Below are positions 1 to 13,426 of a stretch of 64,000 nucleotides of DNA, in pieces; the first letter of the stretch is position 1; each line of letters opens with the position of its first letter. The DNA comes from Dermatophagoides farinae (Eukaryota; Arthropoda; Arachnida; Sarcoptiformes; Pyroglyphidae), in contig NC_134678.1 in NCBI RefSeq assembly GCF_024713945.1, positions 6,882,001 through 6,946,000 on the forward strand, written 5' to 3'. The notes under the pieces were generated by a model. It saw nothing but the letters and a program-made list of their open reading frames with translations, searched no databases and had not been told where the DNA came from. A program made the translations under genes and the position numbers.

Positions 1-3000
1 AAAAAACAAACGAAAATTGATTGTCCATTTGAAATTAAATAGTCTTATTATTATTATTATTACTGGCCAGAAAATATATATTCATCATCACCATCATGTA
101 GATGATTATGTGACCATCTGTCATCTGTTAATTTGTAGGACACTCCTGTCTTGTGATAGTGTTTTCTTGTTGTTGTTGTTGTTGTTTCCCCAATTCTCTT
201 TTTAGATGAGAAAAAAAACAATGGATTCAAACAATATTGATTAATCATCAACAACAATAACAAAACATGGTTTCATTTGATTGAAAATGTTTTTTCGATT
301 CAAAAAAAAAAATTTTTTTTTCTTTCATTTTCTTGTTGTTGACCAAAAATAAAAATTTCATGTTTTTGCCAAATGCATCATCAACGATCCGATTAATGAT
401 TGATCCAAGGCGTAGGCTTTTTTTTATTTTTTTTAAGCTGAAAAAAGATTTGAAAGAAAAGAAAATTGGACTGAAAATAGAAAAATTCACTGTTCAACAT
501 ATATACATAGAAACAGAAATGATTATAATTATTGACACAAAAAAAATAGTGGTGATGTGAAAACAAAATCCGTTTCCATTTTTAATTATATACACACACA
601 CACATATTAGGATGATATTGATTGATGTCATCGTAATCATCATTTTGTTTCGTTTTTTTTTTAATTTGGAATTATGAAAATCCATTTTATTTTAGCAAAA
701 TCTAGCTATTTTTTTTCTATCATCATCATCGTCATCGTCATCTTAAATTTAAAAAACATTTTGGTATGCAATATCGTCATCATCGATTAATAACTTTGCC
801 ATCAATTATTTTCAAGGATTCAAATCGATTGACAGAAAATCTATTTTAAAAACCAAGATTTTAGAAATCAATCATTGATTGAATATTTTAAAGTTTTCCA
901 TATATTTTGGTGGTGCTGAACATGATGATGATGATGATGATGATTCGATACGGATTTTTGTGTACCTAATATATAGTTGGGCGTCATTGTTTTGTTTTTT
1001 TAAAAATGTCTGGCATGTTTTTTTTGTTGACAAAAAAAGATACCAACCAAATTTCAATTTCCATATATCCTGACTGTAAATGAAACAAAAAAAAAAAATG
1101 GATGATGCTCAATAATGATAAATGTATTGTATAAAAAATTGTTTTTGTTGTTGTTGATGGTGGTGGTCGGTTGGTCAGTTAGCCAGTCATCATCAACAAC
1201 AACAAAAGCAACTCTTTTGGTTACGGTCCGATGAAAATTGACTGGAATTTTATTGTCGTTGAATCTGACAATGATAAACATCTCATTGACCATCATCATT
1301 ATCATCATCATTATTCATTCACGCATCATCGTATATGTGTGTGTGTGTGTGTTTGTGACCTATGGCTTGTATTTAAATTCGTCGTCACTTGTTATTATCA
1401 TGATAATTAAGCCATCGTTGTTGAATAATGATAATAATGTTTTTCTATTATTAAATCAAAAGATTTTATCATCATTAGAATTGTGTAGTAGTAGAAAAGT
1501 TTATGATTGTCTGAATATTTTTTGTTTTCAGAACAGGAAATATTCTGGAATTTTTTTTTTCGTTCAAGAAATACTCTTTAGTGAATGGTAATAGTATTAG
1601 TATGGTACTTGAATTGGAATGACAAATGCATAAAAAGTTTCACATATCTTTATAGTGTGCACCTTTTATGGACAACTGAAAATTCACAAAAACAAATAAA
1701 TGTCAGACGAATCTCTCTGTGTATGTGTGTGTGTGTGTGTGCGTGTAGGTGGAAATATTTATTCACGATTGTCGTCATTGAATATCTTTTGAGACAAAAA
1801 AAAAACAATATTGTTGATGACGATGACAAGCAAACGATCCAAACGTTTTGATCATCTGAACTTTTTATTACTATATAACTATAGGTCTTTTATAGATAAA
1901 ACAAACAAAATATGTTTTAAGGAGAATTTAAAAGATTAATTGTGAAAATATATCGTTCATTGTCATCATCGTCATTTTTCTATTTAAATTTTTTTTTCAT
2001 CATTATTTATGAATGATCTTTTAACCTGGTAATAATGACATGAGATATGTTGATGATGACGTATTATGGAAATATCGTTGAAGTGTGTGTGTGTGTGTTT
2101 ATGTGTGGGTGGATGAATAATATTCATTAAACGATGATTTTTAAACTTCATCATCATCATCATCATTGTTGTTGTCATCAAATCATTTGATGATAATGAT
2201 ATATATGAGTGATTGAGTGAGTGAGAGTGGAAATTTTCCGTAAATTTTTCTTTCCAAATGATCCGGGCACATGTTATAGGAATAGAAACGGATATTGGAA
2301 ACGGGAGAAAAAAAACCCCGTTTACCTTTACACACTGACACATGCATGCATCCATCAGTGTGTGTGTGTGTGTTCTTGTGTGTGTTTCGTTTCAAAAATT
2401 TTCGTTTTTCTTGAAAACCAACCAATTATCATCATTTCTTTTGTTCACCACCATCATCTTTGTCATTTTTTTTCTGCTTGGAATAATCAAACTATCTATG
2501 GTTTCCGTCATTTATTCATCAAAACAATCGATGATGATGATGATGATGAAGACGATGATGATAATTATAGGAGTCAAATTAACAGAAAAATAGGATTGTT
2601 GTTGTTTGTTGTTGATCATCAATTTTTTTATGGCCATTTTTTTCTGTATGGTTCAATAACTTATTAGCTGCTGCTATTTTTTTTTCATTATTGATCAATT
2701 TTTCTGATTATCAGGGTGGTGGTATATTTATTATTGATTGATCTCAACATATATATAAAAGTTTATATCGATCGATAACTTTCTCTCTTTTTTTTTTTTG
2801 GATGAAATTTTTTTTTCTTTATTTGATAAATCAAATAATGGTAAGCAAAACAACAACAACAACACTTGCCACTCACATACACATTTTTGACATTTGATTT
2901 GAATGTGTAAATTTTCAACATGACGACTTATTTTGTGACAATTTCCATTTGTTAAGATTGACAAAATTTAAAATTTTTTTTTTGTTTTTTTTTTACTCAT

Positions 3001-3476
3001 TTCATCATCATCATCATCTATCACGTGGCACACAATGTGCAAACATACCAAATTACATTATTATTTGTCTCCATCATAATCGAAAATATTTGGTGGTTAA
3101 AAATGGAATTTGACACACACACACACACTCACACAGAGACAGACAATGTCACAATACAAAGTAATTTACACCTGTTCAATATTTTAGCATTTTTTTGTGT
3201 TTCAAAAAAAAAAAAAAATTTACTTCAAACACACATATTTTGCCATTTTGTTGATTATCTCTAAACTACTAAACTTGACATATTTTTATTCTTTGGCAAT
3301 ATAATAATAATCTACATCATCATCATTCATCGGTAATAAAAAAAAAATTTAGCACATTCTCATCCATTTGGATATATATCATTTTTAATAGTTTTAATTT
3401 ATGCCACATATTTTAGTCTATCGATTTTTACCGAAAAAAATTCTCATTATCTTAATTAATGATCAAATTGTGGTGC

Positions 3477-3511
<35 letters not shown>

Positions 3512-4791
3512 GTGATGAAAAATTTTCTTTCCAATCCAGGTCTATGAAATTGTTTTACATTTGTCTTTTGATGTTGATGATGATACACATACATTGTTTT
3601 CTAGTCTGGTATGAAAAACAAAACATCATTGTCCACTAATCAATTTTGATTGACTTTGTGTTGACATTTGTTTTTTTTTTGCTTTATCAACAGCAATCAC
3701 ATTTGATTATCAGCAGCCAATCACACACACACACACACTTGCACATATATTTATCAATCAATCAACTAATTTATTGATTGATTGGGTAAACATTTTTTTT
3801 CTCTGACTTTTATCGTTTACTACCTGTATAACGGCAATTTTTTTTATGATGATGTAAAAAATTATCGCCAAACACGCCAATACTTTGAATAGATGATTGT
3901 GAACAATTTTTTTTCTGCCACATATATAAATATTAATGCGGTAAAGATGTCATATATCGATGACGTTTGGTTACGATTACAACTTCATTAATTCCATCAT
4001 CGATCTTCATCATTCATCATCATTATTGTATCGATATATGATATACTCCTACACGTCAGGTAAAAAATAATTAATTTTTTTTTATATTTGTCCTTTTCAT
4101 ACCGGTACGCGCGTATACACGTCTTTATTGCTGATTGACGCCATAGAAACGGTGGAAAGAACAGACAAAAAAAAATTTTTTTTTTTTTTTGAATTGAATG
4201 TATTTGTGTAATCCTTTTTTTTTGGTGATACTACCACCGCACACCACCACCAACACCACCACTAACACCACCACCACAATAAACCAATGCCAGCAGCGAT
4301 GCAAACTGAAATGAAAATTTTTGACAGATAGATTTTTTCAATCTGTTTTATTATTATTATCATATATGTCTAACATTTGTAAGCAGCATCAATTTTTTTT
4401 TCGAAAAAAAACTAAGATTTGTCTCCACCACCACCACCATCATCATCATCATTGTTCATTAATGTTTTTTCCTCATCCAACCAACCAACCAACCAACCAA
4501 AAAAAACCCAATTTGTCATAACTATGAACATTTTTTTTTCTCTCTCATCACCTAATTGAATTTTTGTTGTTTTTATTTTTCTTTTTTTTTCTCCACCAGA
4601 ACATAGAATCATTGAATTTTCCAGAATCATATTATTATTGTGTTTATGAGTGCATGTGTTCATATGTGATGTTCTTTTCCTGTGATCATCGTCTACTGGC
4701 CATCATATTGTGTTCGATTTGAATATTTTATTATTTGGTGTTTATATGTGAATTCTAATTTGCAAAAAAAAGAAAACAAAAACATACGAAA
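1..4791. other. Gene-poor, microsatellite-rich 5' flank of COBL
   Basis: No open frame here has convincing codon use or splice signals. The stretch is made of T/A homopolymers, TG/CA repeats (near 1333, 1718, 2083, 2360, 3112, 3725), ATC/ATG trinucleotide repeats (the longest at 3478-3511) and a CCA-rich tract near 4235-4275. A short higher-complexity patch near 4100-4165 (CGCG-containing) could be promoter or 5' UTR sequence of the downstream COBL gene, but nothing in the sequence proves it. Confidence 0.6.
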
Positions 4792-7700
4792 ATGTTTTCA
4801 AAAATCAAAGGAAAAGTGTAAGTTTATCGATGGATTTTTTTTCAAAGTTTTTGTTGCTATAGGGAAAATTTTGTGTGTGTGTGTTTTGAATAAATTAAAT
4901 TCATCTTACCATCACCAGTCTATTTGTAGGAAAATTTCATTGACAATTTCGATTCAGAGGGAAATTATTCATTGATTTTCCCACCACCTTTTCCCCAAAA
5001 GAGATCTTTTCTTTCTTTTTTTTGTAAAAAAATTTTTTCTAACATTTTTTTTTATCGATATTCCCAGGCTTGGTCGATCAGGCAAAGGTAGTCTAAAAAT
5101 CAAAATACCGGATACGACACAACAAAAATCAAATGGATCAACATTACCAGCCAGCACTAAAATCATTATGGATTCTTGTAAAGAAAATGTTGACCATAAA
5201 AGTTCAACACTTACACCTAATAATGTAGTCAAATCATCAATAACTGGTTCAATTGATTCATCACATACATCTGCTTCATCATCATCAACATCATCGAATA
5301 ATTCATCATCATATCATACAGCAAATGATGTAGATTTCAATATAAAAGAATTGCTTGAAGGTCGAATCGATTTAAAAGTCCGTATTAGACATTTAAATCA
5401 GGAAACAAATTTTAGTGTTGAACGTCAGATGCCATTATATGATGTGCTGGTCATCATTGCCAATCAATTTAGTTTGAATCCAGCCGATTATTCAATCATT
5501 GCTTCTGCTGATGATGATGATCAAGGTGATGATAATGGAAACAAAACTCAAAAAATGATAACATTAAAATCAAATCCTGTCGGTTTAATTGGAACGGATC
5601 GAATTTCAATAGTGCCAAAAATACGTAAAAATCGTAACAATAATGGTCTTCCATTTACAAAAACAATTCGTTTCACAATAAATTTACCACAAAATCAATT
5701 GATGGTCAAACGTATTCAACCATCAACCAGTTTTCATGTGATCAAAGAAATGATTTGCAAAGAAAAATCTCTAGATTCATCACGTTTTTTATTAGTCAAA
5801 CCGATTAAAAAATCTGAATCATTAGTAGTGATTGATTTGGACCAATCACCTGATGATTATGGTATAAATGAAGTGACTGTAATATCACAACGAAATTATG
5901 AACAATTAGCCAAACAATTCACAACCAGTTCACGTTCATCATTATATATTGGAATGAACGATGATATCGATGATAATGGCCATTCAAATCGTCTAAATGC
6001 TCAACAAAATGATTGGAGTCAATCAACGCCAAATTTATCAATTATGAATAGTATGAATCGAATGTCGACAACACAATCGGATACATGTTCGATTGCTTCA
6101 TCTCGTAGCCGATGTTTTAAGAAGAAACCAGCACCACCACCTCCATTATTTCAGAACAATGGTCATAATTCATCACCAACCAAATCAGTACAAAATCTAA
6201 GCGTAATTCATGATGATGGCGAAGAAATTGAACAAGAGCCAGATACCGCACTTACATCCACACCATCGGATTCATATTTTGATTCATCGAAATTAACCAG
6301 ATCAATAACAGCAGATGAAATAGTCGTTAAAAATCAACCAAAACCACAAAATACAAACATTAGTGATGTGCATAAAATACGGTTAATTCGACAAAATTCT
6401 GGTTCTGATTCCAGTGGTTATCATGAACGACTATCACAAGCAACAAACGAAATCGACACACCAACACCAACCGATTCAAATTCACCACAGCCACCATCTT
6501 CTCTTTCACCTGTATCGAATAATTCTTCTGAACAATATGATGATAATCAAAAATCAATTGACATTGATGATACGGACAATAACAAACTAGTCAATGAGAA
6601 AACAATTCATTCATCATCATCATCATCACAAATAAAATTAGCTGCTGAACCTCCAAAACCAGCATCAAGATCGTTAAAATCCAATCCATCATTTAATCAC
6701 ACAAATTCCAAAAAACGACGTGCTCCTATGCCTCCTGTACGTTCCAAACGATCCAGTCCAATTCCACCATCAACTACACCTACTTCACCTTCTCTACAAA
6801 TAATTAGCTCGAATAATAATTCAATAGATTCATATAATAGTAGTAGTCGAATAGAATCACCATGTTGTACGGAAACAAGTGAAACAGAATTGCCAAATTC
6901 ACTTTGTTGTTCAGAGGAATCTAATCAAGAGCTTCCATCTAAATCATTGAATCTTATTGATGAATTATCCGCAACAAGTCCTACATCACCATCGGTTACA
7001 GATACTATTGATCAAAATGAAAATGATTTTAAAATCGATACGCCAACAACAGATGGCGAAAGTGATGCCAAAAATGATTTACAAATTCAAAAAATTTCCA
7101 ATAATCAAGATGAAGAACAATTTGTACAAACCACATTGAATACGACTGTGATTATGGCCGAAATTCATCATCAAGAACCTAATATTGTTGAAAATTGTAT
7201 TGAAACCAACGAATTGAATAATATGGAACATACAAATGATGATGATGGCCCAAATGAAATTGTTGATGATAAAAAGGTCAATGTCGAAATGGCTACGGAT
7301 GACGTTGTTGTTGTTGTTGTCGAACCTGATGTCGACCTAAATACAAATGATGGTAATTATAAAATATCATTTTCTTATCAAATTGCTTTAGGGTTTTTTT
7401 TCAATCGTTTTATTTTTTTTTAATCTATGATTTGATCATAATTTCTAAACTTGAAATATATATTGAATTAAGTTAATAATATTGTTTTAGAAACTGAAAA
7501 CAACGAATGTAACAAAATATCGGACATTGTTTTGAATGAACAACAACAACAAAAAGAGATACAAAAAAAACGATCACGTTGGCTACAATTATTGGATGAA
7601 TATGGCCAAGATGAAGACAATAGTAATAATGAACAAAATAATGTATGCACACATAATGATGGCCAACAACAATGTAATGAATGTCGTTATTATATTGAAA

Positions 7701-10700
7701 ATTTTGATCGTTTACGTTTAAAATTTCAAAATTTGAATGATGATCATCAAACAGCGTCAACATCAGGTTTTTTTTTGTTGCTTTCATTCACTCTATCTAT
7801 TCTCTCATGTGATATTATGTGATGTGTTGCTATTCGTGTATGTGGATAGATAGGATTATCATTAAGAACCGGCTTCTAGATATAAATGTGATAAATGTTA
7901 CTCTGTATAATTTTATTTTTCTTGTCCTTGTCACATGTGTGTGTGTTGTCTTTAGTAATTTTTTTTTCTAAATGTGTAAATTGAATCTATCAACTGTCAT
8001 CTATCATAAATTGGTATTCACAATCTATATAGAAATTGAAATATTTTCCAACTACAACTATCCCGGTGATTCTATGTGTGTAATGGTAGGAAAAAAAAGG
8101 ATGGAAAAAAAATTCATCATCATCATATAGTTGCTATGGTCAAAATGATTTGTTTGTTGATAGATTCAAAATGATTTTTTTTTTTTTTTTTTTTTTTTTG
8201 GTATGCACAGCCTCTAACTTTAGCGCTCCACTTTGATAAAACAGCAAACACACAGATATATATCTGATTTGATCCATTCAATCCTAATAAAATGGCTGAG
8301 ATTATAAAATTTTTTGTTTTTTTTATAGAGTATGGTCATAAAAAAAATTACAAAAATTTTACAGCCAAATGCAATGTGATGCTCTTTGATTTCTCTCGTT
8401 TCATTTTTTTTTTTTTTTTTTTTTTTTTTTGAAAAAAAGTGAGAACTATTTGATTTACCAATTTCCATTTATATGATGTGATAGCCGTTGTTAAAAACAA
8501 CGTTTGTGGACACACGCAAACACACACTTGCACATGGTATTCGGATCCGTTTAAAAATTTTGATTGCAAACATTGTGGATTATATATCAACTACTATAAC
8601 AATATGCGTCGTTTTATTTCATTGTTTGTTGCATCTGCCTTATGATCATATTCTGATCTATCAACAGTGATACAGTTTTTGGATTTGTTGATTTGATCCA
8701 TACAGTTTTTTTTGTTGTTGGTTCAAATGAATGTCAGCGAGTGAAAACAAAAAAAAAATATATAGTGAATAATAATCTGATAGAAAACACAATGTGCTGG
8801 AATTGGCTACGAATCATTTATAAACGTCTCCATTTTTTCAATGGTAACTATTTTGCTTACTTTTAATGACAGTGAATGATTTATTCTTCGATTAATTGAT
8901 TGTGTGTGTGTGTGTGTGTGTTTACAAGATCCAATAATCAGCTTAAATCAATTTTTATTCATCGATAATTCTTATTTTTTTACAGTCATTTTTTTCCCTC
9001 AAATTCCATTGTCGTGTCTTGACAACAACAAAAACAATTGACATTGATGATAATTTTTACAGCCATCGTCATTAAAGTTTATGATGATGAAAACAAACAA
9101 ACAAACAAAATCCTTGTACAATATCTTTTGACAATTGAAATTCTGAAGAATTGTCAATTGTCTAATTACCAAATCATTTGTTATAACGGAACCTATTTCG
9201 GCAAACTTGTTTGGTTATTTTTAGCTATAAATATTGATAAAAATCTATCATCATTCATGATTAATTTTTGATGATGAATTTTAAAAACAGTTTCGTTTTG
9301 CAATTTGCATTTTTTTTTGAAACTTGTTGCATTAATTTAATATTTTTTTTTCCTATTTGCTTTGCTCTGATAACATTTTCTTACATTGGCATTATTATTT
9401 ATTGTTTAAAGGTGTTGACATGATGATGAGGTTTTTTTTTTGTTCTTCTAAAGTACATCAAACAGATTAATTTCGGATTTGGAACAAAGGTTTCCCAGCA
9501 CCGTGAAGCCACATAAAAACACTAGTACCGATTAGCACTATGATTAGCATATCCATTATCCGCGTTACTTGTATTAAATCTAATAACGAATCATAATTGG
9601 TTACATATAATAATAATAATTACCATATATATAATGAGCAACAAGTAATTTTTATTGATTTTATATTTTCAAATAACAATCATAATCGAAATCGAATACG
9701 ATTGATGATTGTCCCGACAACAATAATATAATTAAATTGTATATACATTTTGTGTTTGTTTGTTTGATGGATTCAAAATGAATTTTCATTCATTACTTTC
9801 ATTTTTATCATTCTCCATCTCTCTCTCTCTCTCTCTCTCTCAGATTGATATTGAGTAAAGAGCTTCCTAGTTTTTCTCTTCAATTATATCCAATTAAATT
9901 ATTTCGACAATCGGGATAAATCACCAAAATCACATTAATCGATTGGCTATAGACACTTGTTGTTGTTGTTATTGTTGTGGTTGTTGTTGGATGTACGTAA
10001 AAACTAAAATTTCGATTCAATCAATTTTTTTTTCTTTTTGATTTTCAAATTTTTTTTTTGTACTTTAATTTATTCGTTTTTTTTTTGGAGAGAAAAAAAA
10101 GCAAAGTTACGTCAACTTTTTTTTTCTCTACTACTATCATCATCATCATCATCATTATCATTATAATCGTTATGTTTCATCGTTAGTTCCAATCATCCTT
10201 GGTTCATCATCATCATCATCATCACTTGTAGAAATTCATTTTTTATGTGTGTGTGTGTGTGTTTGTGTATTTCATTCGAATGAAATCTTCAAATTTGTTT
10301 TTGATTTGATCATATCGTCGTTTTTTTTATTATTATTATTGTAAATTTCGTCAATTACAATTGTTTGATGTTCATAGCTGATATTTCGTTTCATTCATTC
10401 ATTTATTTGCCACATATCATTGTCATTGTTGAAAGTTTTGAAATTTTTTTTTTCTTCGGAAAAACTCATCATCATCAACAACAACATTCTCATTGGATCA
10501 TCGGGAAATGTTGTGCAAAGAAAAAAAAAAATAAAATTTTTTTTTCTCATTTTCCTAATCGTTTTGTTCGATTCGATTTGTTGTTGTTTTCTAATATTTT
10601 AATCTCAAAAAAAAAATTTTCGAATTTTTTTTGATCACCATTTATCAATCTTAATTTTATTCGTATTATATATATATCGTATATCCAACAAATGCTGTAG

Positions 10701-12790
10701 ATCAATTTTCTTTTGTCTTATTATTCAAATCTGTTAAACTAATTTTTTTTTCTCTGCCTGTGTGTGTCTATGTGTCTTGCGTGTTTGAATAATCGTTCTT
10801 TTTTTTCATCCATTTTAATAATTTCATTATTATATCATTAATCTCTTGTAGGTGAACAAAAATCAGTGCAAAACGACAACGAAACAACAACGATAAAAGA
10901 GCCTGAAGTGATTGACGGCAATATTAATGAAAATTATTATCCTGCGCATCAACAACAACAACAACAGCAGCAACATCAATCAGACAACAGCGATAAAATT
11001 GATGTCGATGTTCAAACAGCCACAAACACCAATGATAATAACAAAAATGGTATTGTTACCGTTGAATTAATCGATAAAATTGCCAACGGTAACCAAGTTG
11101 ACAACGAAGAAATGAAACAAAAATCTGTTGATGGTGGTAGTGAACCACTTGTTGTCGTTTCAGATTGGCAACAGCGATCATCAACATCGAACAATGATGT
11201 TAAATTCACATCGATAATTAATAATGATAAAATTAATGGAAATAAAATCGAAACCAACAATAATGACCCAATTGGAATTTCGGAAAATCTTGATGAACAA
11301 GTAGAAGTTGCGCTAAATGAATTGAATAATACATTAGATCAATGTGCAGCCACAAATTCATTCAATGATGATGAGGATGTTGATGGTAAAATGTCATCAA
11401 CAAATAGTTCTCATATTAATGTTAATGATCAAATTAAAACAACGACAACACAACCGACTTCATCATCAACACAATCATCATCTGGTCGTACAACCAAAGT
11501 AGTGATTAAATCAATGTACGATAATAATAACAATGGTATCAATCGATTATCATCCAGTTCATTTTCCGTACGTGATGGTATACGCAAATTTAATACTATA
11601 AATGTTTCAAATCAAGATTTATCTAGTCTACGTTCAACAGTGAATCCATTCGTTCGACGATCAACATCGAAAATTTGTCATGATGATTGTGATGAAATGC
11701 CAAAAGTGAATAGAAAATTAAAAAATTTTCAAATTGGTTCATTCGTTGAATGTCGTCCGGCTGTCGATATTTATCAACAGAATAAACCAATGATAATGAC
11801 CAATGTTGTTCAAAAAAATAATAATAACAATAATACGAAAACTTCATCAACTGTAATCACAATCAATTCAACGAAAACAACAGCTACCATAATCAATGGT
11901 GTTGCGAATAATTTATCATCTGTTGTTGTCTCGAATAATAATAATAATATTAATAATAATAATCATGATGATAAATCAATGAGGAACCAAAAACCAGCCT
12001 TAATAATTAAGGATGATCATGATAAACATCATAATTATAGCAATCAAAGCAATAAATCATCAATATCAGCGAATAATATAGAACCAACAACAATAGAACA
12101 GCGTCCAAACAACAATCGACCAATGTCGGCCTATGTAATCAACAACAATAATCTGAATGATGATAAAAACAGATTCGCAAAACAACATTCGAATGGCTTT
12201 GCAACCAAATTGTCACCATCCTCCTCATCATCATCTTCGGCAACAGATTTCTTACAAGAACTTAAAATCAAAAGTAAAACCTGGAGTCATCGTAATGGAA
12301 TAGAATTCTCAAATGCAGCTTACGATGAAGTCGATGATCAAACGTCGGAACCAAGAAAGATGAATGGCTCTGTTTTCAATGAGCGTAAAAATGACGATAG
12401 TATATCGATTCCAACTTCGGCGCCGCCGCCACCGCCACCGCCGCCGCCACCACCACCAGCACCATCACAATTAATACAACCAGTCAATCGTATGGTTACA
12501 TCACAGAAATTGTTTGCACCGAAAGGATGGAATCAAAATGGTTCGGCAAAACCGGGCAATATTCGTTCACCATTACGTAGTATTTCGATGGATTTATCGA
12601 AAACTAATAAATCGCCAGTCGATTCTCGTTGTGCACTTTTGAATGAAATTAAAAATTTTCACAATAATTCCCGATTAAAAAAGGTAATTCAACATGTTCA
12701 ACATTGATGATTTTAGATTAATTTTCGAATTTTTTTTTCTTCGTTGTTTAGGTTACAAGCAATCAGCCATTCAGTCTAAAAATGAACTGA
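4792..12790 (+). CDS. COBL: Cordon-bleu (COBL)-like actin nucleator, five coding exons
   Basis: Exons 4792-4817, 5068-7352, 7491-7766, 10852-12683 and 12752-12790 join in phase to 1485 codons. The first coding exon is only 26 nt (MFSKIKGKV across the junction). The N-terminal Cobl ubiquitin-like domain sits at about residues 105-285. It is followed by the proline/basic motifs KKKPAPPPP and KKRRAPMPP (KRRAP-type, the syndapin/SH3-binding element in the family), then long Ser/Asn/Asp-rich linkers. A 12-proline run and one WH2 motif (LLNEIKNF...LKKV) lie at the very C terminus; the last junction falls inside the LKKV element. Vertebrate COBL has three WH2 motifs and COBL-like 1 has one. The family nucleates or severs actin filaments at the cortex and in neurites. 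The donor of intron 3 is the weak GTTTTT, so that junction is the least certain. Confidence 0.88.
7767..10851 (+). other. Large intron 3 of COBL
   Basis: A 3.1-kb gap between exons 3 and 4 of COBL, bounded by CAG|GTTTTT and CTTGTAG|GTG. It is mostly T-runs (25 T at 8175-8199, 27 T at 8404-8430), a CT repeat (9819-9841), TG and ATC repeats. A higher-complexity island with two GATTAGCA repeats sits at 9467-9600. No nested gene is certain. Confidence 0.7.
9467..9600. other. Higher-complexity island in COBL intron 3
   Basis: About 130 bases of near-balanced composition inside an otherwise AT-simple intron. The octamer GATTAGCA occurs twice, 13-14 bases apart, and a short GGAA...TTCC stem-loop is visible. 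On the minus strand a 29-codon frame (9556 to 9467) would encode a hydrophobic micropeptide (MLIIVLIGTSVFMWL core). The other two minus frames are also open over parts of it, so coding is not established. It may be an intronic enhancer, an ncRNA or a micropeptide. Confidence 0.3.
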
Positions 12791-13170
12791 TTCCTATGAA
12801 AAATGTTTTATCCTCAATCCTGACAATCAGATTTATTTACCCCCAATTCATTATTGTGATTTCCTTGTTTTATGAATTTGTTTTTTTTTTCTTTTTTTTT
12901 CTCTCTTCATAAACATAAAACATTGTCACACACTATCGCGTTTGACATCATTATCGTTCACACATTATTTGTTTGATCTATTGTCTTTTTAATCAATGCA
13001 ATCTTTCATCTTTTCCGATTTAACTGGCCTCAGAATTTTGTTTTTTTTTATTATTATAATAAATGTAATAAAAATGAATTTATATGCAAAATGAATCATT
13101 GGTGTTCATCATCATTTTATTATTAAATTAAAATTAAACGGTCCATTCAATTTATTCAATTGCCGAAAGT

Positions 13171-13188
13171 GCTGCCATCTGTTAGCAG
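13171..13188 (-). promoter_or_regulatory. CTCF-core-like site between convergent COBL and TTLL4
   Basis: The minus strand reads CTAACAGATGGCAG, 12 of 14 positions matching the CTCF-type core CCASYAGRKGGCRS. It lies in the 636-bp spacer between the 3' ends of COBL and TTLL4. A similar element occupies the next convergent spacer at 57238. A role as an insulator is inference from the motif only. Confidence 0.35.
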
Positions 13189-13426
13189 ATAAAAGAACTA
13201 CGATTCAACTATTTTTCAATTTCAACTTTTTTTTTGTCAATTTCATCATTTTTAAATTATAAAAGTGAGTCAAAAAGTTTATTTATTTAAAAAAAAATTT
13301 GGCAGATGAAAAAAAAATTTACACTTTGTTATAATAAACAATCATCATTATTATTATTTTTGGTACTTTTTATTTAGTTAATTATAAATGGCCTAATTCG
13401 ATGAATTAAATGATTTATTTAATTAG

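Noticed and set aside
4412-4663. Minus frame near the COBL 5' end
   Set aside because: Translation of CCA, CAT and CCAA repeats, with no splice or start support.
8175-8430. Long T-runs as retrocopy tails
   Set aside because: No coding remnant, target duplication or retroelement sequence lies next to them; similar runs are everywhere in this genome.
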